From: Nocardia aobensis NBRC 100429
GTDB taxonomy: Bacteria; Actinomycetota; Actinomycetes; Mycobacteriales; Mycobacteriaceae
Direction: 5' to 3'
Assembly: GCF_000308375.1 (NCBI RefSeq)
Contig: NZ_BAFQ01000158.1
Span: 1-49,879 of the forward strand
DNA length: 49,879 nucleotides
Part shown: positions 32,194-39,938 of the stretch, one piece after another
Layout of the letters: each line of letters starts with the position of its first letter
How positions within the stretch are numbered: the stretch's first letter is position 1
Program-made: the position numbers and the translations under genes
Notes under the pieces: model-generated
What the model saw: the letters and a program-made list of their open reading frames with translations, nothing else
The model's database searches: none
What the model was told of the DNA's origin: nothing

Positions 32194-32485
32194 CTCTTGT
32201 TCCTTCTGGGTCGGTCGCGCCGGGTTGGTGGCGCGTTCAGCAGTAGGGACGGGGGCGGTCCGGAAAACTCATCGCCGCGGTCGAAAGAATCTTCACCGCC
32301 GTCGAGGTCGGCCATCGCACCGCGCCGGCGAAACGACCGAGCCCCACCCGAATACCGGATGGGGTCCTCAGTAGAGGCGCTACCAGCAGCGATGCAAGCG
32401 CTGCCCTCCTTCTTCCACAGCCGATTACGAAGCCGCTGCCATTCAGCCCGGCCGACGGCTCGTGTCACCCTGGCGAGAGCACGGT
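32194..32485. other. Intergenic region upstream of DoxX 2
   Basis: About 290 bp that should hold the DoxX promoter; the frames across it look like shadows. No operator or RNA gene stands out. Confidence 0.45.
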
Positions 32486-32593
32486 TCAGACGTCACAAGA
32501 CGGCCCCGCGGGCGTACGAGCCTCGAGGTCGACGATCCGGTTGCGCGGAATCTGTAGCCGCTCGCTGGGCTCGATGCGGAGGACCGCCGACAA
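32486..32593 (-). pseudogene. Possible 3' gene remnant (35 codons)
   Basis: On the minus strand, directly after the reductase stop, a frame reads LSAVLRIEPSERLQIPRNRIVDLEARTPAGPSCDV (given here in pieces: RIEPSERLQIPRN and RIVDLEARTPAG) and ends at TGA 32488-32486. Codon use is that of a real gene, but only a TTG could start it and there is no ribosome site. It looks like the end of a deleted gene. Family not recognised. Confidence 0.35.
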
Positions 32594-32610
32594 ACGGGAA
32601 GGCGTACAAG

Positions 32611-33225
32611 TCATTTCCTGACTTTGAACCGCAGGTGCAGCACGCGCTCGCCCTGGATGACCACATGGGGGTCCTCCAGCAGATGCTGGCCGTCGATGTC
32701 GCCGAAGAAGCGTTTACCGGATCCGAAGACCACGGGGACCACGTCCATGGCGACTTCGTCGACCAGGCCCGCGGCGAGGATCTCGCCGCCGACCCGTCCG
32801 GCGTTGACGGCGACGGTGCGGTCACCGGCGAGCTCGCGCGCGGTGGCGATCGCGGAAGCGACGTTGTCGGCGAAGTGGTACGAGGCCTCCGGATGCCAGC
32901 CCTGCGGTTTGGGGCGGTGCGAGACGACGACCACGTGCTCTCCGGCGGGTGGCTGCCCTTCCCAGCCGTTCACCAGGTCGAACAGTGTGCGGCCCATGAC
33001 GATCGTCCCGATGGACGCCCACATGTCGCGGACATAGTCCGCGGAGGCGCGCGAGACCTTGAATCCGGCTCCGGTGCCGGAATGGTCGAAACCCTGATCG
33101 CCGGCAGGTTCGGTGATCAAGGTGTCACCGCTGAAATACCACTCGTGCAGCGGGCCGACGTCATCGTTTTTATCGGCGATGAAGCCGTCCACCGACATCA
33201 CATTGTGCATGATCACCGCGCTCAC
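32611..33225 (-). CDS. Dihydrofolate reductase family protein (RibD C-terminal domain) 2
   Basis: A 204-aa member of the same superfamily as the protein at 26569 but only distantly similar. Family marks are VSAVIMHNVMSVDGFIADKND (residues 1-21), IVMGRTLFDLVNGWEG (around 77-92), VVVVSHRP and VNAGRVGGEILAAGLVDEV (around 147-165), with the NADP-type glycine turn. GTG at 33225 follows GAGGAGA. It is read in the same direction as the AraC gene just upstream, 72 bp away, and may be its target. Confidence 0.9.
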   Translation of the reverse strand: MSAVIMHNVMSVDGFIADKNDDVGPLHEWYFSGDTLITEPAGDQGFDHSGTGAGFKVSRASADYVRDMWASIGTIVMGRTLFDLVNGWEGQPPAGEHVVVVSHRPKPQGWHPEASYHFADNVASAIATARELAGDRTVAVNAGRVGGEILAAGLVDEVAMDVVPVVFGSGKRFFGDIDGQHLLEDPHVVIQGERVLHLRFKVRK

Positions 33226-33297
33226 GGTGTCTCCTCGGGTCGCTCGGGTAATGGTTTCCGATTCTGCTGCACCCCGTGCGCGCACGCTTGTAAAAAA

Positions 33298-34158
33298 TCA
33301 CTCGGCCGGCATGGGTCCGGCATCCGGTGGGAATCGGTCCTGGGCGGGAAATCTGCGCCGCAGAGCCAAGTAGTCGGTGGGGGTGTGGCCGGTGAAGGCC
33401 TTGAACTCCTTGCTCGCATGCGCCTGATCGAAATAGCCTGCAGCGTGCGCGAATTCGGTCCAGCCGATTGGGCCCCGCGTATTGACGGACAGGATCAGCC
33501 GGGCGAATCTGTAGATGCGCGCCACTCGCTTCGGTGTGACGCCGACATGAGATTTGAACTGCGCGGCCAGGTGATTGCCGCTCACCCCGGCAGCGTCGCT
33601 GAGCGCGGTGACCGGCACCGAACCGTAGGACCGCTCCAGCCGCGCCCCCGCGTGCGCGACCAAGTCGAGGGTTTGCGTCGGTTTCTCCGCGAGGCGCGAT
33701 CGCAGCTCCTGCTCGACGAGGTCGAGCGCCTCGACAGGAGAGGCGGTCTCGCCGAGCCGATTGCGGATGCGGTCCAGTGCGCGCTGCCACACCGCGTCGA
33801 CGGGCACATAGCGATCCCGCAGCTCGATCGCCGGAACATCAGTGAAGGCCGAGAGCCCCCAGGGCTTGAAATGTACTCCGACCAGTCGCACATGGGCCGG
33901 ATACTCCAACAGGACGCGCTCGGTCCACAAGCCCATGAACCATCCGTCGACCAAGGTCGCGGGCGGCACCGCAGGGTCGCACACCGACAGCCGGACCGGA
34001 TCGCCGAGGTTGATGAACAAATGCGCCGAAGGCATCGGGGGAACGAGCACGCGGCGATGGCGCGGCACTCCGGACAGACAGTAGATGTCGTCGATGAACC
34101 GGCTCAGCGGTGGGGTGAGGACCCGCCCTACGTAGCGCATACCTTCAGTGTTGTGCAT
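33298..34158 (-). CDS. AraC family transcriptional regulator
   Basis: A 286-aa regulator. The N-terminal 150 residues form a ligand-binding domain of the DUF6597 type (PMPSAHLFINLGDPVRL, then LLEYPAHVRLVGVHFKPWGLSAFTDVPAIEL). The C-terminal AraC HTH pair is at about residues 180-270 (SDAAGVSGNHLAAQFKSHVGVTPKRVARIYRF and FAHAAGYFDQAHASKEFKAFTGHTPTDY). Two ATGs are possible, 34158 and 34140; the second has GAAGG but very close. Likely controls the reductase downstream. Confidence 0.92.
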   Translation of the reverse strand: MHNTEGMRYVGRVLTPPLSRFIDDIYCLSGVPRHRRVLVPPMPSAHLFINLGDPVRLSVCDPAVPPATLVDGWFMGLWTERVLLEYPAHVRLVGVHFKPWGLSAFTDVPAIELRDRYVPVDAVWQRALDRIRNRLGETASPVEALDLVEQELRSRLAEKPTQTLDLVAHAGARLERSYGSVPVTALSDAAGVSGNHLAAQFKSHVGVTPKRVARIYRFARLILSVNTRGPIGWTEFAHAAGYFDQAHASKEFKAFTGHTPTDYLALRRRFPAQDRFPPDAGPMPAE

Positions 34159-34360
34159 CCACGGCGCCCGGATCGGTTCGACTGGTGTGCCCCGAGAGGT
34201 TCAGGCACTGGTGGAAACGGTGGGACCGCGCATCGGGCGGCAGCCGCGACCGGCGCGATTTCGTCGTCGGTTCGGGTATCCGGCCCGGTCGGGGGATGTA
34301 ATCTGACTGCCCTCAGGGGGATTCGCCGGAGTCGGCTCCCTCCAGGGGAGGGAAGTTCGA

Positions 34361-35680
34361 ATGACGGGCAGTGTCGTATCAGCCTGTGGCGCAGCGTGTT
34401 CAGTGGTCAAGCGCGGTCAGCTGCGCTCGGTTCTGATCGCGGTTTCGGCCGTGTTGTGCATTACCGGTACTTCCGTGGCGGTCGGTAGTGCGGATCCGAT
34501 CCCGATTCCGCAGAACGACCCGTTCTACACCCCGCCGTCGGGCTGGGAATCGCAGGCGCCGGGCACCGTGCTGAATTCGCGGCCCGTCGAGGTGGCCTCG
34601 ATGGGTCCGCAGGCGCAGGACGCCGATGCCTGGCAGTTGCTGTATCGAACGACCGATAACACCGGTCAGCCCATCACGACCGTGACAACGGTGCTGCGGC
34701 CACGAACGGGGCAGGTCAAAGGCTTGATCAGCTATCAGGCTGCCGAAGACGCCTCGGCCCCGGAGTGCGCTCCCTCGTTCGCGCTCCGGCAAGGAGCGGT
34801 CCCGATGGACCACAAGTACGACGCCTCGCTCGATTTCATTCAGATCGGCCAGATGTTGTCGTCCGGTCATGCGATTTCCGTACCCGATTGGGAGGGAGCG
34901 AACGGGGCGCTGCTCACCCCGAACCAGCCGGGCTATACCGCGCTCGACGGAGTGCGCGCAGCCGAGGCTTTCGCGCCACTCGGCCTGTCCGGCACCGATA
35001 CTCCGGTTGCCGCGGTCGGCTACTCCGGCGGCTCGTACGGCAGCGCTTGGATCGCGCAGGTTCAACCGACCTACGCTCCCGAACTACGACTGGTCGGTGT
35101 TGCCCGGGGCGGCGGGGCGGGCGGCGCGGCAGAGCCCATGAGCATGTACCTGCAGTCGCTCGACGGCGGTCCGTTCTCCGGTTTCCTGCTGTCGCTCCTG
35201 CCGGGCATGATGCGCGCCGACCCGCGGATCGCGGCGGTTTTCGACATGTATCTGACGCCCGCCGGGAAAGCGTTGATGGCTGCGGGTGGCGACGAATGCT
35301 CGGTGCCGGACGTGGAACAGCATGCGTTCCTGCACATGGACGACTACCTGACGATCCCGTATTCGCAAGTGCTCGAGCAACTCCAGGCATCGTTCGACGA
35401 GATCGACGGCATCACGGCACCGACCGTGCCGCTGTTCCTCTATCACGCCGTGCACGACGAGATCGTCAACATCGCACCGGTCGACCATACGGTGGCGAAT
35501 TGGTGCGCGACGGGGGCGCCGATCACCTACACACGGGACGAAATGAGCGAACACGCCAGTCTCGAGGTCGCTGCGATCCCCGCGGCCATGCGTTGGATCG
35601 ATGACCGTCTGGCGGGGCAGCCTGCGCCGGATGGTTGTTCGATCCGCACGGTGCCGTCCATGTCGCTCGGTGGTGCTTAG
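34361..35680 (+). CDS. Secreted lipase family protein (LIP, triacylglycerol lipase-like)
   Basis: A 439-aa extracellular serine hydrolase of the secretory lipase family known from Candida and actinobacteria. Residues about 1-44 form a signal peptide (basic KRGQLR, then LIAVSAVLCITGTSVAVGSA). The mature part begins DPIPIPQNDPFY, with nucleophile Ser222 in GYSGGSYGS, Asp366 in HAVHDEIV and a His near residue 399 in SEHASLE. ATG 34361 follows GGGAGGGAAG, an ideal ribosome site. Cleaves ester lipids; substrate class is family knowledge. Divergent from AraC. Confidence 0.92.
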   Translation: MTGSVVSACGAACSVVKRGQLRSVLIAVSAVLCITGTSVAVGSADPIPIPQNDPFYTPPSGWESQAPGTVLNSRPVEVASMGPQAQDADAWQLLYRTTDNTGQPITTVTTVLRPRTGQVKGLISYQAAEDASAPECAPSFALRQGAVPMDHKYDASLDFIQIGQMLSSGHAISVPDWEGANGALLTPNQPGYTALDGVRAAEAFAPLGLSGTDTPVAAVGYSGGSYGSAWIAQVQPTYAPELRLVGVARGGGAGGAAEPMSMYLQSLDGGPFSGFLLSLLPGMMRADPRIAAVFDMYLTPAGKALMAAGGDECSVPDVEQHAFLHMDDYLTIPYSQVLEQLQASFDEIDGITAPTVPLFLYHAVHDEIVNIAPVDHTVANWCATGAPITYTRDEMSEHASLEVAAIPAAMRWIDDRLAGQPAPDGCSIRTVPSMSLGGA

Positions 35681-35729
35681 CGCGCGGTCGGGACTACGCG
35701 GGGCGATGCCCACACAGTTCGACCGAACA

Positions 35730-35765
35730 ACCGAGCTCCCTCCCGGTCTCCGAAGGGAGCTCGGT
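35730..35765. terminator. Bidirectional terminator hairpin
   Basis: Perfect 12-bp stem ACCGAGCTCCCT / AGGGAGCTCGGT with a 12-base loop. It sits between the ends of the converging lipase and YchF genes. Confidence 0.8.
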
Positions 35766-35826
35766 CAGAGTCTCCGACCAGCAAGGTCACTGCCTCGATG
35801 CCTACTTCTTCGCAGACGCTGATCCG

Positions 35827-36906
35827 CTATACGTTGAATCTGAACTCGACTACATCCCCGTCGTGCATGACGTAGTCCTTGCCTTCCATCCGCACCTTGC
35901 CCGCGGATTTGGCGGCGGCCATGGAACCGGCCTCGACGAGATCGTCGTAGGCCACGATTTCGGCCTTGATGAAGCCGCGTTCGAAGTCGGTGTGGATGAC
36001 GCCTGCCGCCTTGGGCGCGGTGTCGCCCTGGTGGATGGTCCACGCGCGGGCTTCTTTCGGGCCGGCGGTGAGGTAGGTCTGCAGGCCGAGGGTGTGGAAG
36101 CCGGCTCGGGCCAGGGCGTGGAGGCCCGGTTCGGTTTGGCCGATGGATTCCAGGAGCTCCAGCGCGGATTCGGCGTCCAGCTCCAGGAGTTCAGCTTCTA
36201 CCTTGGCGTCGAGGAAGACCGCATCGGCCGGGGCGACAGCGGCTTTCAGTTCGGCGACGCGGGCCTCGTCGGTGAGGACCGACTCGTCGGCGTTGAAGAC
36301 GTAGAGGAACGGCTTGGTGGTGAGCAGCGACAGTTCGCGCAGCAGGTCGGCGTCGATCTTGTCGCGGACCGCGTAGAGGGTCTTGCCCTCATTGAGGAAT
36401 TCCTGGGCCTGCTTGGCGGCGTCGGCTACCGGCTTGCGGTCCTTCTTGACCTTGGCTTCCTTGTCGAGGCGGACGACCGCCTTCTCCAGGGTCTGCAGGT
36501 CGGCGAGGATGAGCTCGGTTTCGATGACCTCGATATCGCTGAGGGGGTCGACCTTGCCGTCGACGTGGACCACGTCGTCGTCGGCGAAGACGCGGACCAC
36601 CTGGCAGATGGCGTCGGCTTCGCGGATGTTGGCGAGGAACTTGTTGCCCAGGCCCGCACCCTCGGAGGCGCCCTTGACGATGCCGGCGATGTCGACGAAG
36701 GAGACCGTCGCGGGGACGATGCGCTCGGAGCCGAAGATCTCGGCGAGCTTGTCCAGCCTCGGGTCGGGCAGCGGCACCACGCCGACGTTCGGCTCGATGG
36801 TGGCGAAGGGGTAGTTCGCCGCGAGCACGTCGTTGCGGGTCAGCGCGTTGAACAGCGTCGACTTTCCGACGTTGGGCAGGCCGACGATACCGAGGGTGAG
36901 ACTCAC
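35827..36906 (-). CDS. ychF: YchF redox-regulated ATPase (Obg family)
   Basis: Universally conserved P-loop protein that binds ribosomes and hydrolyses ATP rather than GTP. The 359-aa product has G1 GLPNVGKST (residues about 9-17), G2 and switch region PFATIEPNVGVVPLPD (about 33-48), G3 DIAGIVKGASEGAGLGNKFL (about 72-91), the G4-site change to NADE (in VFNADESV) that explains ATP use, a coiled-coil insert and the C-terminal TGS domain. GTG 36906 has no Shine-Dalgarno; TAGACT ends 9 bp before it, suggesting leaderless mRNA. Confidence 0.97.
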   Translation of the reverse strand: MSLTLGIVGLPNVGKSTLFNALTRNDVLAANYPFATIEPNVGVVPLPDPRLDKLAEIFGSERIVPATVSFVDIAGIVKGASEGAGLGNKFLANIREADAICQVVRVFADDDVVHVDGKVDPLSDIEVIETELILADLQTLEKAVVRLDKEAKVKKDRKPVADAAKQAQEFLNEGKTLYAVRDKIDADLLRELSLLTTKPFLYVFNADESVLTDEARVAELKAAVAPADAVFLDAKVEAELLELDAESALELLESIGQTEPGLHALARAGFHTLGLQTYLTAGPKEARAWTIHQGDTAPKAAGVIHTDFERGFIKAEIVAYDDLVEAGSMAAAKSAGKVRMEGKDYVMHDGDVVEFRFNV

Positions 36907-37341
36907 GAGTGCAAGAGTCTACGCGGCGCACCTTCGGCGACCGAATCTGCCCAGGTCGCGACCAGTGCTTGGAGTACCCGAACCCGCGGACCCGAGCGCC
37001 TCGCAGATGGCGAAGCCGCGGCCACCACGCCCGTGCGCACCCGTCCATACCCGGACGTTCTGCCACCTGTGCGCGGGTGGCGGGCAACGCGACCGCGCTG
37101 TCGATCGCCGCATCCAGAAACGCGAGAGTGTCACGGCGGCGTGCGAGCGGATCGCGGTAGGAGCGCGCCTCTCGGCACCGTTCGTGCGGAGGTGAAGACT
37201 CCCGACCACAACAACGTCTCGGCCTGCTCCGGAAGGCGGGACGGCCCCGCGACGCGGCGCACAAACATACACTGCCGCAAAGGATTAGGCGTCCCACACC
37301 GCCGCCCGCACACCGCGACGACACCCGGCTAAGGTCGACCC
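36907..37341. other. 435-bp intergenic region
   Basis: Between the divergent ychF and the GlcG/HbpS-like gene. It contains frames with coding-like composition (for instance a minus-strand stretch reading LAFLDAAIDSAVALPATR near 37085-37140) but no start, ribosome site or family match, so it may be a decayed gene. The right end holds the promoter of the next gene. Confidence 0.4.
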
Positions 37342-37779
37342 ATGGCGCAGATCCCTCGACTTCCCGGATTGGGCTTGGCCGATGCCGATTGGCTGGTGAC
37401 CGCGGCCCTGACGGTCGCCTCCGAACACCGATTTCCGCCGCTGGCGGTGGCGGTGACCGATGTGAGCGGCGCGGTGATCGCGCTGCGGCGGGCAGACGGC
37501 GGGATGCCGATGACGAGTCGCCTCGCAGTGGCCAAGGCGCGCACCGCACTCCTGACGCTGCATCCGTCGGGACAACTCCCGTTGCCGGGCGAGATCGTCG
37601 ACAGCATTCAGCATCTCTACGACGGCGACTACATCCCCTTCGCGGGTGGGGTGCTCGTCACCGAGAACGGTGTGATTCTCGGGGCCGCCGGGGCCTCGGG
37701 TGCGCACGCGACACAGGACGAGGAGGCCGTGCAGGCCGCCGTGCAGCGGTGGCACGAAAACCGTTCGCACGCAGCCTGA
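37342..37779 (+). CDS. GlcG/HbpS family heme-binding-like protein 1
   Basis: A 145-aa protein of the Haem_degrading (DUF336) family, with the pattern LAVAVTDVSGAVIALRRADGGMPMTSRLAVAKARTA in residues about 33-68 (key pieces VTDVSGAVIALRRADG and AVAKARTA) and the C-terminal GGVLVTENGVILGAAGASGAHATQDEE. The Streptomyces relative HbpS binds heme extracellularly and forms an octamer, but no signal peptide is present here. ATG 37342 follows AAGGT. Converges on a second family member at 37854. Confidence 0.88.
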   Translation: MAQIPRLPGLGLADADWLVTAALTVASEHRFPPLAVAVTDVSGAVIALRRADGGMPMTSRLAVAKARTALLTLHPSGQLPLPGEIVDSIQHLYDGDYIPFAGGVLVTENGVILGAAGASGAHATQDEEAVQAAVQRWHENRSHAA

Positions 37780-37853
37780 TCGGGCACACGGACATGCTCT
37801 CGTAGCCGCGGAAGCATGGAGATCGGACGATGCGATCGAAAGACGGCGCTCGG

Positions 37854-38279
37854 CTATACCGGGCCGGGCGCCGGGCGAGTCGGCACACCCAGCCCGAACT
37901 CGGCGCATTCGTCGTCCTGTTCGGGCCGCCCGCCACTGACCGCGACCGCGCCGAGTACGACACCGTCGCGACGAATCAGCCGCGAGCCCGCGCCCGCCAC
38001 GATCGGTGTCGGCGCCAGCTGATCAATGCGGTCGAAGAGGGCGGGCCAGGCATTCTGGAGCTGCTGCAGTTCACCGCCGTCGCGATGGAACAGGGCGACG
38101 CCGGCCGCCTTCGCGGGAGCGATCCGGGCCGAGAGCGGTGGTGCACCGTCCATCCGATCCAGCACTCGCACGTGCCCACCCTCGTCCACGACGGCCACGG
38201 TCACCCTGACATCCAATTCCGCAGCGCGAGAGCGTATCCGAGCACTGATGGCGTGCGCTTCATCCAGCGTGAGCCACAT
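37854..38279 (-). CDS. GlcG/HbpS family heme-binding-like protein 2
   Basis: A 141-aa paralogue of the preceding gene: MWLTLDEAHAISARIRSRAAELDVRVTVAVVDEGGHVRVLDRMDG (residues 1-45; key pieces VTVAVVDEGGHV and RMDGAPPL) and the closing GVVLGAVAVSGGRPEQDDECAEFGL. The ATG at 38279 has GGAGG upstream and is preferred to the ATG at 38321. It shares a 100-bp divergent promoter with a MarR gene; two copies of a palindromic operator lie in it. Role in heme or oxidative stress is inferred from family. Confidence 0.9.
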   Translation of the reverse strand: MWLTLDEAHAISARIRSRAAELDVRVTVAVVDEGGHVRVLDRMDGAPPLSARIAPAKAAGVALFHRDGGELQQLQNAWPALFDRIDQLAPTPIVAGAGSRLIRRDGVVLGAVAVSGGRPEQDDECAEFGLGVPTRPAPGPV

Positions 38280-38298
38280 CTTCTCCACCTCCGATAAT

Positions 38299-38315
38299 CG
38301 TTGGGCGATCCAACG
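38299..38315. promoter_or_regulatory. MarR operator 1 (CGTTGG-N5-CCAACG)
   Basis: Inverted repeat with 6-bp arms and 5-bp centre, 20 bp upstream of the GlcG/HbpS 2 start. It matches operator 2 in both arm sequence and spacing. Confidence 0.8.
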
Positions 38316-38340
38316 GTTCACTCAGGCGACGCTACGCCAC

Positions 38341-38363
38341 ATTCGTTGGCCCGTCCAACGAAT
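38341..38363. promoter_or_regulatory. MarR operator 2 (ATTCGTTGG-N5-CCAACGAAT)
   Basis: Perfect 9-bp arms around a 5-bp centre, 45 bp from the centre of operator 1 and 17 bp upstream of the MarR start. It is longer than operator 1 and probably the stronger site. Confidence 0.85.
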
Positions 38364-38379
38364 CCACTAGACTTCACGC

Positions 38380-38820
38380 ATGGACGACACACCCGCACGC
38401 CTGCGCGGCAAACCGAGCTGGCTGGTCAGCAAGACCGCGGCACTCGCCCAGCGGCATATCGGAGAAGCCCTGTCGGCGTTCGGCGCCCGCGGCTACCACT
38501 TCGCGATTCTGGCCGCGCTCGACGAGTTCGGGGCCGCCAGCCAGGTGGCGATCGGCCAGCGGTGCCGCATCGACCGCAGCGATATGCACGCTATGCTGAC
38601 CGAGCTCGAGGCGCAGAAATACGTTGCGCGAAAACCGGATCCGGACGACCGCCGCCGCAACCTGATCACCCTCACCGCAGCCGGCGAACGACGACTGCAC
38701 GATCTGGACGCCGCATTGACTACCGCCCAGGACGAGATATTCGACGGACTGACAACCGCAGAGCGCGACCGCCTGGTCCGCCTACTGACCCGCGTGCTGG
38801 ACCGGCACGGGAACGGCTAG
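38380..38820 (+). CDS. MarR family transcriptional regulator
   Basis: A 146-aa winged-helix regulator. HTH at residues about 45-100: FGAASQVAIGQRCRIDRSDMHAMLTELEAQKYVARKPDPDDRRRNLITLTAAG, whose wing DPDDRRR is typical. The helical ends form the dimer interface. ATG 38380. It diverges from GlcG/HbpS 2 across two clear palindromes, so it probably represses that gene and itself. Confidence 0.93.
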   Translation: MDDTPARLRGKPSWLVSKTAALAQRHIGEALSAFGARGYHFAILAALDEFGAASQVAIGQRCRIDRSDMHAMLTELEAQKYVARKPDPDDRRRNLITLTAAGERRLHDLDAALTTAQDEIFDGLTTAERDRLVRLLTRVLDRHGNG

Positions 38821-38886
38821 CAGAACCGGCCGAGCAGGCAAGGCGACCAAGGGCAGTCCCTCCCGTCTGCGAGTTACCATTGCGCC

Positions 38887-39126
38887 ATGGTCCTGCCCGG
38901 AATCGACCGCCCCGACCTCCCCGAATACATGACGTGGGAGGAACTGGAACGGCTTCCGGCGGACGTGGCGGATCAGATCGAACTCTGGGAAGGGCCGGAC
39001 GGTGTGACGCCGTTACGACCGGCCAACTATCTGCTGGTCGGCGAATGGACCCACGACGACGAGGCGGGAATTGCCTTCGGACACCCCTTCGATACCACGA
39101 TGCCCTGGTCTGCCCTCGCCTTCTGA
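38887..39126 (+). pseudogene. Uma2-family nuclease gene with in-frame central deletion
   Basis: 79 codons. The first 34 (PEYMTWEELERLPADVADQIELWEG) are the N-terminus of an Uma2-type protein and the last 40 (LLVGEWTHDDEAGIAFGHPFDTTMPWSALAF) its C-terminus. The central part, about 100 or more residues with the PD-(D/E)XK catalytic core, is missing, the join falling near residue 35. The frame is intact, so a small protein may still be made, but it cannot be a nuclease. Uma2 identification is from the terminal patterns. Confidence 0.7.
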
Positions 39127-39223
39127 ATCCGCCTTCCGCATCCCTTACAGAGTGCCCGAACGGGGCGTGCCGGCCATCGCATGTCGGCACGAAACCCGTT
39201 CTCGCGGAGGACAACCAGCAGAC

Positions 39224-39838
39224 TCAGGGGCGCGGGTTGCGGCCGAGGTAGCGCAGGAGGGTGTCGGCGGGGGTGTCGCCGGGCTCGGCATTCAGCACCG
39301 CCGCGTAGGCACCCCACTGGCGCAGCGGTTCGATCAGATCGGTTGCGGCAGTGAGGAGATGGGTGGCCAGGGTGTCGGTGAGCGGGGAGGGGCGGCCGGT
39401 GGCGATCGCGATGTCCCAGGCGTGGACGGCGGCGTCGAGGGCGGCCATGACGGCGGCGACGGGGGTCGGGAGGGCGCCGTGCGGGAGCGGGGTGGGGACG
39501 GTTTCGGCGTCGTCGGTGACGGTGGCCCAGGCGGTGGCGGTCTGGTCGAGGGCGGCGGAGATCAGCTCCACGCCGGTGCCGTCGAGCGAGCCGGAGGGGG
39601 CGAAGGGGTCGTAGGTGGGGCCGGCGCCCACGCCGAGGGCGGCGGCGAAGGCGAGCTGATCACCGGCGGCGTGCTGGACGACCTGGGTGACGGTCCACTG
39701 CGAGCACGGGGTGGGCAGGTCCCATTGAGCGGCGCCGATTCCGGCGACCACGTCGGCGAGGGCACGGTAGGAGTCGGCGACGACCTCACGCCAGACGGGG
39801 GCGAGGACGGCGGCAGGGGCAAGGGTGGTGGCGTTCAT
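39224..39838 (-). CDS. TIGR03086 family protein (DinB-like, mycothiol-dependent maleylpyruvate isomerase N-terminal type)
   Basis: A 204-aa four-helix metal-binding protein: VVADSYRALADVVAGIGAAQWDLPTPCSQWTVTQVVQHAAGDQLAFA (residues about 19-64) holds the CSQWTVTQVVQH motif with the first His. A second conserved region AVHAWDIAIATGRP (about 136-149) carries the HAWD motif; the three His/Asp-type ligands bind a divalent metal. Some relatives use mycothiol. ATG 39838. Divergent from a WYL regulator across a palindrome. Confidence 0.9.
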   Translation of the reverse strand: MNATTLAPAAVLAPVWREVVADSYRALADVVAGIGAAQWDLPTPCSQWTVTQVVQHAAGDQLAFAAALGVGAGPTYDPFAPSGSLDGTGVELISAALDQTATAWATVTDDAETVPTPLPHGALPTPVAAVMAALDAAVHAWDIAIATGRPSPLTDTLATHLLTAATDLIEPLRQWGAYAAVLNAEPGDTPADTLLRYLGRNPRP

Positions 39839-39889
39839 CGGATGGCCTTTCGTTCTTCGTTTTCGGCGTTGAACTCAGACTATGTACCA

Positions 39890-39912
39890 ATTAGGCTTGA
39901 TTCCTTCCTAAT
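39890..39912. promoter_or_regulatory. WYL operator 2 (ATTAGG-N11-CCTAAT)
   Basis: Perfect 6-bp arms in the 100-bp gap between the TIGR03086 gene and WYL regulator 2. It contains TAGG-N11-CCTA exactly as WYL operator 1 does, although the other bases differ. Confidence 0.75.
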
Positions 39913-39938
39913 AATCCGCCGCCGAAAAGGGCTTCGAT

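Noticed and set aside
31756..34488. 910-codon plus-strand frame
   Set aside because: It lies opposite the DoxX, reductase and AraC genes and mirrors their codon positions; composition is Gly/Arg/Asp/His-rich with no recognisable domain.
35635..37332. 565-codon plus-strand frame opposite ychF
   Set aside because: ychF on the minus strand is certain and full-length; this frame is its complement.
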